DNA from: Helicobacter sp.
GTDB lineage: Bacteria; Campylobacterota; Campylobacteria; Campylobacterales; Helicobacteraceae
NCBI GenBank assembly: GCA_022766795.1
Contig: JALEPE010000116.1
Span: 1-13,307 of the forward strand
Direction: 5' to 3'
Length of the DNA stretch: 13,307 bases
The translations under genes and the position numbers were made by a program. Below the pieces are notes generated by a model. That model saw only the letters and a program-made list of their open reading frames with translations. It was not told the DNA's origin and ran no database searches. This document shows positions 7,138 to 13,307 of the stretch, in pieces. Positions within the stretch are counted from its first letter, which is position 1. Each line of letters starts with the position of its first letter.

Positions 7138-7306
7138 ATCTCAACGGGATGAGTTGAGAGACAAGCTTAAGTTTTTAGGCTTGGGGTTCCTTTTTGGAAA
7201 AGTATTTCATCCACTCCTCCTTTGTTTAAGGACACTTAGTGCGAGTAAGTTCTTTAAAAATGTTGCTTTATCTAGCAGATGTTTTCCGAAATTTTTATTT
7301 AACCCC
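7138..7306 (+). ncRNA. Candidate structured RNA or dispersed repeat upstream of arsR
   Basis: The gap 7086-7344 has no convincing gene, but its plus strand can fold into a row of hairpins right after a TATAAT box: TCTCAAC/GTTGAGA (7139-7145 with 7153-7159, 7 bp), 7162-7169 with 7176-7183 (8 bp with one G-U), 7228-7238 with 7246-7255 (10 bp, one bulge) and TGCT/AGCA (7264-7277). GGGGTT (7183-7188) can also pair with AACCCC (7301-7306) and close the later hairpins into one domain. It contains CTCCTCCTTT (7213-7222), like the anti-Shine-Dalgarno end of 16S rRNA. It does not match tRNA, tmRNA, SRP RNA or a riboswitch that I know. The pairings are read from the sequence; the existence of an RNA is inference. 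Confidence 0.4.
7175..7210 (-). CDS. Possible 11-codon ORF with strong RBS (minus strand)
   Basis: On the minus strand AAGGAGG lies 5 nt before an ATG at 7210-7208, the best Shine-Dalgarno match in the window. The ORF encodes only MKYFSKKEPQA before TAA. An extended -10-like element (TG-C-TAGATA, 7277-7269 on the minus strand) lies upstream. The peptide is too short to judge from composition. It may be a leader peptide, a small toxin-like peptide, or the end of a decayed frame: a stop-free stretch of about 46 codons in another minus-strand frame precedes it and ends just as this one begins. No family recognised. Confidence 0.2.
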   Translation of the reverse strand: MKYFSKKEPQA

Positions 7307-7307
7307 C

Positions 7308-7313
7308 TAAAAT
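7308..7313 (+). promoter_or_regulatory. Candidate -10 box for arsR-arsS-hemB
   Basis: TAAAAT lies 31 nt upstream of the arsR ATG, giving a leader of about 25 nt with the AGGA (7334-7337) ribosome-binding site 7 nt before the start. It is the nearest plausible promoter. Autoregulation by ArsR, known in H. pylori, would act around here. Confidence 0.45.
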
Positions 7314-7344
7314 ACCCAATCCTCCTTTTTACTAGGAAAACATT

Positions 7345-8019
7345 ATGCTAGAAGTGCTGATGATCGAAGATGATTTAGAGCTTGCGACCATTCTTAGTGA
7401 ATATTTGAAAGCTCACGCAATTAATGTAACAAATTACGATGAACCCTACACGGGTATGAGTGCGATAAACACTCGTCATTTTGACCTCCTTCTTTTAGAT
7501 CTGACACTCCCAAATTTAGATGGGCTGGAAGTTTGCAAGAAAGTCGCAAAAGAAAAGCGGATTCCAATTATCATTTCATCAGCTAGACACGACATTGATG
7601 ACAGAGTTTTAGGGTTAGAATATGGTGCAGATGATTATATTCCAAAGCCTTATGACCCAAAAGAACTAGTTGCAAGAATCCATAGTGTCCTTCGTAGATA
7701 TAATTTAACAAAAATTCAAGATACTACAGAAATTTCCACACTTCCCTTTCATCTTGATAAGGGAAGTAGAGAAATTTATTTAGATGATGTGCTTTTAGAT
7801 TTAACAAAAGCAGAGTATGAGATTCTAAGTTTTATGCTTGAAAATATCAATCAAGCTTTAACGCGCGATTCTATTGCCGCACATTCAGATTCCATTAATC
7901 CGGATTCTAGCAATAAAAGCATTGATGTGATTATCGGGCGTTTGCGCTCCAAGATTGAAAAAAATGATAAAAAATTCATCTATTCTGTGCGTGGAATCGG
8001 ATATAAATTGCAATTATAA
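7345..8019 (+). CDS. arsR: Acid-response regulator ArsR (OmpR family)
   Basis: The response regulator of the ArsRS two-component system, which in H. pylori controls urease, acid-resistance and other genes and is essential. The 224-residue protein has an N-terminal receiver domain (about 1-118) with the acidic pocket Glu8-Asp9-Asp10, phospho-acceptor Asp52 in LLLLDLTLPN and Lys101 in YIPKPYDPKEL. The OmpR-type winged helix follows (about 130-224) with LTKAEYEIL, the recognition-helix segment SINPDSSNKSIDVIIGRLRS and SVRGIGYKL. The sequence is very close to how I remember H. pylori HP0166, with the same Asp52. arsS follows after 2 bp. The name is the Helicobacter response regulator, unrelated to the arsenic repressor ArsR. 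Confidence 0.95.
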   Translation: MLEVLMIEDDLELATILSEYLKAHAINVTNYDEPYTGMSAINTRHFDLLLLDLTLPNLDGLEVCKKVAKEKRIPIIISSARHDIDDRVLGLEYGADDYIPKPYDPKELVARIHSVLRRYNLTKIQDTTEISTLPFHLDKGSREIYLDDVLLDLTKAEYEILSFMLENINQALTRDSIAAHSDSINPDSSNKSIDVIIGRLRSKIEKNDKKFIYSVRGIGYKLQL

Positions 8020-8021
8020 AG

Positions 8022-9257
8022 ATGATTAAAAATTCTATTTTTGTTAAAATTTCCATTCTATTTCTCGTCGCAATTATCGGACTTAGTGCATTTTCTTACT
8101 ATTTTATTCGCGAGGAAATTCAAAAAGAAATTTTAGAAAATCAGCTAAAATACAATCAATTCCTAGCTACAATTAACCAATTAGTGCGCTTTGGCGGAAA
8201 CATAGATTTGATTGAAAAATACCTCTATGAGCTAGATTTACGGCAAATTACAGAAAATAAAACACTAGAAAAATTTCAAAATCATCTAGCACCAGATCTA
8301 AGCAATGGAATCATTGCAAAAATCATAAGGCAAGAAGATGGCGTTTATTTATTACTGCAAACTCCAGCCACTTGGAAGCTTTATGGTGATTTACAAAAAA
8401 ATAAACTCTTTAATTATTATTTGATTACATTTTTTGCATTCTTGGTGGTGGTATTTTTGTTTGTGCTTGTCATTCGTAGCATTTTGCCGCTTAAAACCTT
8501 ACGCAAAGAGATTCGTAAGTTTGCTAATGGGCAAACCAATATCCATTGCAAATTCAATCAAAACGATGAAATTGGCGAGCTTGCCCGCGAATTTGAAAAT
8601 GCTGTGGAGAAAATTAACGCGCTCAATCAATCCAGACATTTATTTTTGCGCTCTATAATGCACGAGCTAAAGACACCCATTACAAAGGGTAGAATCACCG
8701 CAGAGATGATTGAGCAACCTCTTTACAAAGAGCGACTTTGTAGTTTGTTTGACCGCCTAAACTGCCTAATCAATGAGTTTGCAAAGATTGAGGAGCTAAG
8801 CTCCCGCAACTATTGTTTAAACAAGCAAAATTATGTATTAAAAGACATTTTGAATCGCGTTTTTGCAATGTTGCTTTTAGATAGCGGACAGATAAAAGAG
8901 TTTTTTATTTTGCCTGATGAAAATTATCTTTTGCATTGCGATTTTGAAATGCTAACTCTAGCGATTAAAAATCTGCTAGATAACGCGCTAAAATACAAAA
9001 CAAAAGGCAAGGTGGAAGTGCGCGTAAATGGAGAGAATTTAGAGATTCTAAACTTTGGCGCACCGCTCCCCTACTCTTTAAAAGATCATTTTAAGCCGTT
9101 TTTTAAGGATTCTAAGTCTAATAGTAGCGGTTTAGGGCTTGGAATTTATATTATCAAAAGCACACTAGAATCGCAAGGATTAAAGTTAGACTATTTTCAC
9201 AAAGAGGATAAAAATTATTTTGTCTTGCAAGGCGTTCTTGCTAAAACCCATTCATAA
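8022..9257 (+). CDS. arsS: Acid-sensing histidine kinase ArsS
   Basis: The inner-membrane sensor kinase partner of ArsR; in H. pylori it autophosphorylates at low pH and phosphorylates ArsR. The 411-residue protein has TM1 (about 7-29), a periplasmic segment (about 30-130), TM2 (about 131-152), a HAMP-like linker and a dimerisation helix with His214 in SIMHELKTPI, the residue number reported for H. pylori ArsS. The ATPase domain has an N-box (NLLDNALKY, 317-325), an F-box-like HFKPFFKD and GLGLGIY (370-376). The usual DxGxG G1 box is degenerate (NFGAP, 344-348). Only one histidine (His88) is seen in the periplasmic part, unlike the His-rich H. pylori sensor. No poly-C phase-variable tail is present. 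It lies 2 bp after arsR, and the hemB RBS overlaps its stop. Confidence 0.93.
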   Translation: MIKNSIFVKISILFLVAIIGLSAFSYYFIREEIQKEILENQLKYNQFLATINQLVRFGGNIDLIEKYLYELDLRQITENKTLEKFQNHLAPDLSNGIIAKIIRQEDGVYLLLQTPATWKLYGDLQKNKLFNYYLITFFAFLVVVFLFVLVIRSILPLKTLRKEIRKFANGQTNIHCKFNQNDEIGELAREFENAVEKINALNQSRHLFLRSIMHELKTPITKGRITAEMIEQPLYKERLCSLFDRLNCLINEFAKIEELSSRNYCLNKQNYVLKDILNRVFAMLLLDSGQIKEFFILPDENYLLHCDFEMLTLAIKNLLDNALKYKTKGKVEVRVNGENLEILNFGAPLPYSLKDHFKPFFKDSKSNSSGLGLGIYIIKSTLESQGLKLDYFHKEDKNYFVLQGVLAKTHS

Positions 9258-9266
9258 AGGAAAAAA

Positions 9267-10244
9267 ATGTTTAAACGTTTAAGAAGAGTCCGATTCAACG
9301 AGGTTGTTAGGAATTTAGTAGAGGAAAATAGTCTTAGAGTGCAAGATTTAATTTACCCACTTTTCATCACACACGGCGAGAATGTCAAAAACGCCATTGC
9401 TTCAATGCCCGATGTGTATCAACTAAGTGTTGATAATGCACTCAAAGAATGTGAGGAATTAGAGCGTTTGGGGATTGAAGCGATTATGCTTTTTGGAATC
9501 CCAGCCATTAAGGATAGTGTCGGGAGTGAGGCGTTAAGCGAGCAAGGCATTGTCGCACAAGCCCTCCGCGCCATCAAAGCGAAATTTCCTAAAATGCTGC
9601 TTTGTGTAGATTTGTGCTTTTGCGAATACACAGACCACGGACATTGTGGAATCCTAAATCCAAAACTGCAAAGCGTGGATAACGACTTAACGCTAGAGAT
9701 TCTAAACAAACAAGCCATTGTATTGGCTCAAGCGGGGGCAGATTTGATTGCGCCTAGCGGAATGATGGACGGAATGATAGAATCCCTCCGCGCCGCTCTT
9801 GATAGTGCAGGTTTTGCACATATTCCTTTGATGAGCTATTCTACCAAGTTTGCAAGTGGCTATTATGGACCTTTCCGTGATGTGGCACAAAGCACACCCA
9901 GCTTTGGTGACCGCAAAAGCTACCAACAGAATCCCGCAAACCGCAGAGAAGCGATTTTAGAGAGTTTAGAGGACGAAAGGCAAGGCGCGGATATTTTAAT
10001 GGTTAAACCTGCTCTTGCGTATTTAGATATTGTGCGCGACATTAGGGAACGCACTTTATTGCCCCTTGCAGTGTATAATGTGAGCGGAGAATATGCAATG
10101 TTGAAATTTGCGCAAAAAGCGGGATTGATTGACTATGAGCGCGTGTTGTTAGAAACAATGCTAGGCTTTAAACGTGCAGGGGCAGATATTATCATCACTT
10201 ACCACGCAAAAGAGATCGCAAAATTGCTTAAAAAATTTGCTTAG
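9267..10244 (+). CDS. hemB: Delta-aminolevulinic acid dehydratase (porphobilinogen synthase)
   Basis: HemB condenses two 5-aminolevulinate molecules to porphobilinogen, the second common step of haem synthesis, in the cytoplasm. The 325-residue length is typical. The zinc site DLCFCEYTDHGHCG has all three cysteines (117, 119, 127), so this is a Zn-dependent form. The Schiff-base lysines are Lys194 (SYSTKFASGYYGPFRD) and Lys247 (MVKPALAYLDIVRD). GADLIAPSGMMDGM (157-170) and YNVSGEYAM (270-278) are further signature blocks. The AAGG ribosome-binding site lies at the end of arsS, so it is probably the third gene of the arsRS operon. The same order is known in H. pylori (HP0163 after HP0164/0165-HP0166). 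Confidence 0.97.
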   Translation: MFKRLRRVRFNEVVRNLVEENSLRVQDLIYPLFITHGENVKNAIASMPDVYQLSVDNALKECEELERLGIEAIMLFGIPAIKDSVGSEALSEQGIVAQALRAIKAKFPKMLLCVDLCFCEYTDHGHCGILNPKLQSVDNDLTLEILNKQAIVLAQAGADLIAPSGMMDGMIESLRAALDSAGFAHIPLMSYSTKFASGYYGPFRDVAQSTPSFGDRKSYQQNPANRREAILESLEDERQGADILMVKPALAYLDIVRDIRERTLLPLAVYNVSGEYAMLKFAQKAGLIDYERVLLETMLGFKRAGADIIITYHAKEIAKLLKKFA

Positions 10245-10259
10245 AATGCTTATTTAGCA

Positions 10260-10265
10260 TAAAAT
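10260..10265 (+). promoter_or_regulatory. -10 box before the broken gene
   Basis: TAAAAT lies 16 bp after hemB. Transcription would begin around 10271, within the left arm of the hairpin described next. A small hairpin, ATGCT-tattt-AGCAT (10246-10260), overlaps it. Confidence 0.4.
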
Positions 10266-10267
10266 TT

Positions 10268-10297
10268 GCTTGTCCCTTAAAAACAAAAGGGATAAGC
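10268..10297 (+). promoter_or_regulatory. 11-bp hairpin that masks a ribosome-binding site
   Basis: GCTTGTCCCTT (10268-10278) pairs with AAGGGATAAGC (10287-10297) over 11 positions (one G-U) around an 8-nt A-rich loop. The right arm contains the AAGGGA that would be the Shine-Dalgarno for the ATG at 10299. There is no T-run after it, so an ordinary intrinsic terminator is unlikely. A translation-control hairpin or a factor-dependent end for hemB are the alternatives. Confidence 0.5.
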
Positions 10298-10298
10298 A

Positions 10299-11352
10299 AT
10301 GCGCATTTTGGATTCTAATCAAACGCCTAAAACACCTAAAATACAGCAACAAAGCCCATAAACTCGCAATCTCGTCCAAGAGCTAATGCCCGCTCACATT
10401 ACCAAGAATCGCACTTCTCTATCCGCAGCTTCCCCAATACTAGAGATTCCATTTTTGCAAACAGGTTTTATTTTAAATACTCACCAAGTGCGCGCTAACA
10501 CCATAATTCCAAGCACTACCAATCTCTTTGAAAGCCTGTTTGATATGACTAAGCAGCATAAAGATTCTACTCTAGCAGAAAATAAAATTCTACAAAATCT
10601 CGCGAAATATGGTCTTCTCTATCGACAAGCATTTCAAAGAGAATCGCATTCTAATAGCGTCCCTATTCTATGGCAACCACATACAAAACTGCTCGATAAA
10701 ATTAATGCGCAACTTAAATAAATCAACAAAACCTCTATGCAAGACATCAAAGAATGCAAAGCATTTCTTAAAGCAAAAATGGATTCCATAATGCTACAAC
10801 TCTACAAAGAAAATCTGACTTTACAACAAATGCTAAACACTGCAACTTCACAAAAAACTTGTAAAACAATCTTCGCAATACGACAAAACAACTCTTGCAC
10901 TTTTGCTAGAATATGGTGCTAAAGAGGAATTAGAATCTTTAGAGAATACGCTCATAAACCTTCTATCCACACTGCCTTATCTACTAAAAGATACAATTAA
11001 TAATAAAGAAATGGATTCCAAAACCCTACAAGAAATCAAAGCACAAATCAATCTTTATAGAGAACGCAAAGTAGAAGCCGTAGGATACCGATTTTTCGCA
11101 CAAGTGGCAGATACACTCTGCCAAAATGACCAAGAAAAAATCGCCAATACCATTGCACAGATTCTTATATTCTACACACAACCAAATACGCTAGAAACGC
11201 AGGGTTACAAAATCTCTTGGACTCCACACCCTACAAACACAAAAGAACATCACGCAGCCTATGGAATCCAAACGGCACTTTCTAGCATTGCCCATTCCGA
11301 TATTAGCATTGCATTTCAGGTTTTAATGGTTTTCCCCGCACAACCAAAATAA
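10299..11352 (+). pseudogene. Broken gene of unknown function (~351 codons)
   Basis: One ancestral coding frame can be followed from the ATG at 10299 to the TAA at 11350-11352, but it is interrupted three times: TAA at 10359-10361, TAA at 10719-10721, and a +1 frameshift best placed in the A6 run at 10852-10857. Reading that run as A5 joins the frames smoothly as TSQKLVKQSSQYDKTTLALL. Coding-like sequence continues across both stops in the same frame. The product would be soluble, helical, rich in N, Q, T and K, with no signal peptide or membrane segment; the end has a PHPTNTKEHHAAYG segment. I recognise no family. A ribosome-binding site and promoter-like box remain upstream. Recent decay is most likely; sequencing error could explain the A6 slip but hardly both stops. 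A cluster of small genes is a weaker alternative. Confidence 0.7.
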
Positions 11353-11389
11353 TAACTTTTTAAACTTTCGGATTCTGTATTTTTTTATT

Positions 11390-11773
11390 CTAGCCTGTCC
11401 TAAACGCAAAATATTTACTGAGTAAAAATCCACTTATTGTATAAATAATCCCCGCTAAAATCTGTGCAATATAGGCATTAAGATGGAATCCCCTATAACA
11501 AATAATTAGCACCAATAAATTTAGCACATATGCAATGCCCATCGCCAAACAAAAGCGCAAAAACGCATAATTCCTGTTAGCTTTAAAAGTAAAGTGTTTA
11601 TTTAGCGTGAAGCTTACAATGATACCCGCGCAATATCCGATGAAATTTGCAACTTCAGCAATTAACCCTAACGCCATTAAGATAAAAATAATCCCAAATC
11701 CAACAATCGTATTGATTCCCCCAATAAGACAATAGCGCAAAAATTGCCAATTACAATATTTCTTGATCAACAA
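11390..11773 (-). CDS. GtrA family membrane protein
   Basis: A 127-residue inner-membrane protein with four predicted transmembrane helices (about 15-35, 38-58, 72-92, 100-122). The GtrA/DPMS family pattern is visible: FLRYCLIGGINTIVGFG at the first helix, then FIGYCAGIIVSFTLNKHFTF (the NKxFTF motif) and a final FLLSKYFAF. The family is linked to glycosyltransferases and is thought to help move undecaprenyl- or dolichyl-phosphate-sugars across the membrane, or to help the transferase work. The start appears to be TTG at 11773-11771, with GGAG 8 nt upstream; no in-frame ATG exists before residue 33, and an in-frame stop lies a few codons upstream. It follows the DUF6056-like gene after 30 bp and is probably translated from the same mRNA. 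It converges on the broken gene, 37 bp away. Confidence 0.87.
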   Translation of the reverse strand: MLIKKYCNWQFLRYCLIGGINTIVGFGIIFILMALGLIAEVANFIGYCAGIIVSFTLNKHFTFKANRNYAFLRFCLAMGIAYVLNLLVLIICYRGFHLNAYIAQILAGIIYTISGFLLSKYFAFRTG

Positions 11774-11803
11774 GCCTTTTTCTCCATTTTAGCGCAAGTC
11801 TAT

Positions 11804-13276
11804 TTATTCTACTTGCAAACTTTTTACACCATAAAATTTTGCCATTTGCACATTAACCCAATGATTTGGTTCATTAAGTAAAAGATCGTAATTTAAAAAA
11901 TATGCACGCAAAAGAGGATCAAATTGAACACTCTTAGGTAAAATCACTGCATCTTCTGCACCCTTATTGCTAACAATTTTTTCAATCAAAACCCCTTGTT
12001 TCCAGACTTCTAAACTGCCATAACTTACAAATATAACTCCAATGATAAAAACACCTGCGCTAACCAAACTCATAGTCTTAGGATAACTCAAATAAAACTC
12101 TTTAAATATCCAGACTATTATCACCAAAAGAACTAAATCTCTGCCTAATCTTGCGCGTGGTGGAATCCCAGATATTAGTTGAAATGTTGCTAAAACCATT
12201 AATACCCAAATAGCAAAAAGCCCGACAAAAATCCACTTAGTATTTTCTATTCTTGCAAGTTTTATCATACAATAAAAAACTAATCCATACATTAATGCCA
12301 CACTAATTTGTTGCCCTATCACAAAAAATGATACAAACAACAATACGCCAAATAACTCCCCCCCATACTTACCTGCAATTTTATTCTTGAATGCAAAAAA
12401 GAGCGCAAATATAAATAAAAATATTTTGAAAATTGGTGAAATTCCCATATTTATAGCTTGATTAATGACTAAAGCCATATTCCAAAATGATAAGTTAAAA
12501 AAATCAGATAAAGCAATAAAAGTCCCAAGATTCTCTAAAACCATAGATCTCTCTTTGCTTCCCGGAGATAAAAATAGTGTAATCCAACCACTCGCTACGC
12601 TAACAAATCCCACATAATACCAAATTGGCAAATGTATTTTTTTATACAATGCAAATAAAAACGAGAGGAAAATAGCTCCTGCCACTAAAAGCCCGATAAG
12701 CTCACTTGACATTCCAGCCATAAAGCCGAAAGTAAGCCCATATAGCAAAAGAAAAGTTGCATATCTTAAAGAACTTGTATGCTCACAATTCTTGTGTTTA
12801 CGCATTATTTCTCCCCAAAACATCCTAAAAGGCACTAAAAAACATAGAATAATTCCGACTCCCCACAAATAATTAAATGCTCCTGTGCCCCATAAAAATA
12901 CAGCCCCAAACTGTCCCAAAACACATACCAGTCCGAATATAAATATTAAAATTACAAAATCGGTTTTATCTTTTGGTAATCTTCCAAAACACAAAACAAA
13001 AAATACATAAAAATAAACTATACCAACCAATGCATTTAAAAAATCAAATAACCACGAAAAAGAACCAAAAAAGAGTTTTCCAAAAAATCCTGTGCATAAT
13101 AACTCTCCAAATCTCCCATTCCAAGTAAAATAACTTGTCAAAAAGTCTCTATCAGAATCTATTGCAGAGACATAATGAGCAAAATCATCAGATTGTGGCA
13201 AAAAAAGTAAATTCCAAACAAATAAAATGAAAAATAATCCACCAAAGACAAACAATTGATTTTTATTTATACACAT
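11804..13276 (-). CDS. DUF6056-like multi-pass membrane protein, putative GT-C glycosyltransferase
   Basis: A 490-residue integral membrane protein with roughly ten or more hydrophobic helices. After the first helix a loop carries SDDFAHY (29-35), and WNGRF follows (52-56). An acidic pair in the first outer loop is typical of GT-C glycosyltransferases that use lipid-linked sugars, and the whole pattern (WNGRF, then WGTGAFNYLWG, and PPRARLGRD near the end) fits DUF6056. The tail of ~60 residues is soluble. The GtrA gene 30 bp downstream supports a role in attaching or transporting a sugar for a surface glycan; donor and acceptor are unknown. The ATG at 13276-13274 has AAGGA 7 nt upstream; a GTG one codon earlier is possible. 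A G7 tract (12364-12358 on the coding strand) lies in the KYGGELFG segment. Confidence 0.75.
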   Translation of the reverse strand: MCINKNQLFVFGGLFFILFVWNLLFLPQSDDFAHYVSAIDSDRDFLTSYFTWNGRFGELLCTGFFGKLFFGSFSWLFDFLNALVGIVYFYVFFVLCFGRLPKDKTDFVILIFIFGLVCVLGQFGAVFLWGTGAFNYLWGVGIILCFLVPFRMFWGEIMRKHKNCEHTSSLRYATFLLLYGLTFGFMAGMSSELIGLLVAGAIFLSFLFALYKKIHLPIWYYVGFVSVASGWITLFLSPGSKERSMVLENLGTFIALSDFFNLSFWNMALVINQAINMGISPIFKIFLFIFALFFAFKNKIAGKYGGELFGVLLFVSFFVIGQQISVALMYGLVFYCMIKLARIENTKWIFVGLFAIWVLMVLATFQLISGIPPRARLGRDLVLLVIIVWIFKEFYLSYPKTMSLVSAGVFIIGVIFVSYGSLEVWKQGVLIEKIVSNKGAEDAVILPKSVQFDPLLRAYFLNYDLLLNEPNHWVNVQMAKFYGVKSLQVE

Positions 13277-13299
13277 CACCCAATCCTTATCTAAAAAAT

Positions 13300-13305
13300 A
13301 TTTTA
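13300..13305 (-). promoter_or_regulatory. Possible -10 box for the membrane-protein pair
   Basis: TAAAAT on the minus strand, 24 nt upstream of the ATG at 13276, right at the edge of the window, so its context cannot be judged. Confidence 0.25.
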
Positions 13306-13307
13306 TT

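Noticed and set aside
7082..7351. Open frame of 89 codons after the CiaD-like gene, with a signal-peptide-like start
   Set aside because: It has no ribosome-binding site and an unusual F/L/C-rich composition. It spans the TATAAT box and all the hairpins and runs into arsR. It is probably chance in an AT-rich gap.
9419..9926. Two minus-strand open frames inside hemB
   Set aside because: hemB has all its catalytic and zinc residues; these frames have no start signals or recognisable content.
10386..10922. Separate small genes at 10386-10721, 10609-10791 and 10737-10922
   Set aside because: The 10386 and 10737 pieces are in the same frame as the ATG at 10299 and read as parts of one broken gene; the 10609 frame is out of phase and looks non-coding.
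11353..11389. Bidirectional terminator between the broken gene and the GtrA gene
   Set aside because: The gap is T-rich but has no convincing hairpin ahead of the T-run.
1..13307. tRNA, rRNA, CRISPR array, insertion sequence or phage genes
   Set aside because: No tRNA-like TTCGA loops with acceptor stems, no spaced direct repeats and no transposase or integrase motifs were seen on either strand.

Overview
The window looks like a chromosomal segment of a Helicobacter species, probably an enterohepatic or non-pylori one. It is AT-rich and densely packed. Gene starts typically overlap the previous stop (TAATG junctions), and promoters are AT-rich with TATAAT/TAAAAT -10 boxes. The ArsR/ArsS two-component pair followed by hemB is a characteristic Helicobacter gene order. 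I cannot name the species from sequence alone.

Layout: a truncated hisF (minus strand, running off the left edge) diverges from trpS-bioD. A promoter near 2056 then opens a tightly overlapping operon, DUF507 protein - carA - bioF - bioG - bioC (2102-6357). Between them, bioC and bioG (making and releasing pimeloyl-ACP), bioF (KAPA) and bioD (dethiobiotin) cover much of biotin synthesis; bioA and bioB must lie elsewhere. A second small operon (6427-7085) encodes a TPR-like small protein and a protein whose C-terminus resembles the Campylobacter invasion antigen CiaD. A 259-bp gap (7086-7344) follows. It has no convincing gene, but it has promoter-like boxes, several hairpins and, on the minus strand, a very strong ribosome-binding site in front of an 11-codon ORF. 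It may be a structured RNA, a dispersed repeat or a sense/antisense pair. Then come arsR-arsS-hemB (7345-10244), an acid-responsive regulatory pair linked to haem synthesis.

The right-hand part looks accessory. A ~350-codon gene of unknown function (10299-11352) is broken by two in-frame stops and one homopolymer frameshift. Facing it on the minus strand is a two-gene membrane cassette: a multi-pass DUF6056-like putative GT-C glycosyltransferase (11804-13276) and a GtrA-family putative lipid-linked-sugar flippase (11390-11773). They are plausibly involved in surface glycan modification. The glycosyltransferase-like gene carries a G7 tract, as does bioD.

The strongest leads for something undescribed are the 7120-7320 intergenic element, the decaying gene with its hairpin-masked ribosome-binding site, the CiaD-like/TPR pair, and a marked local excess of GAATC/GATTC words.
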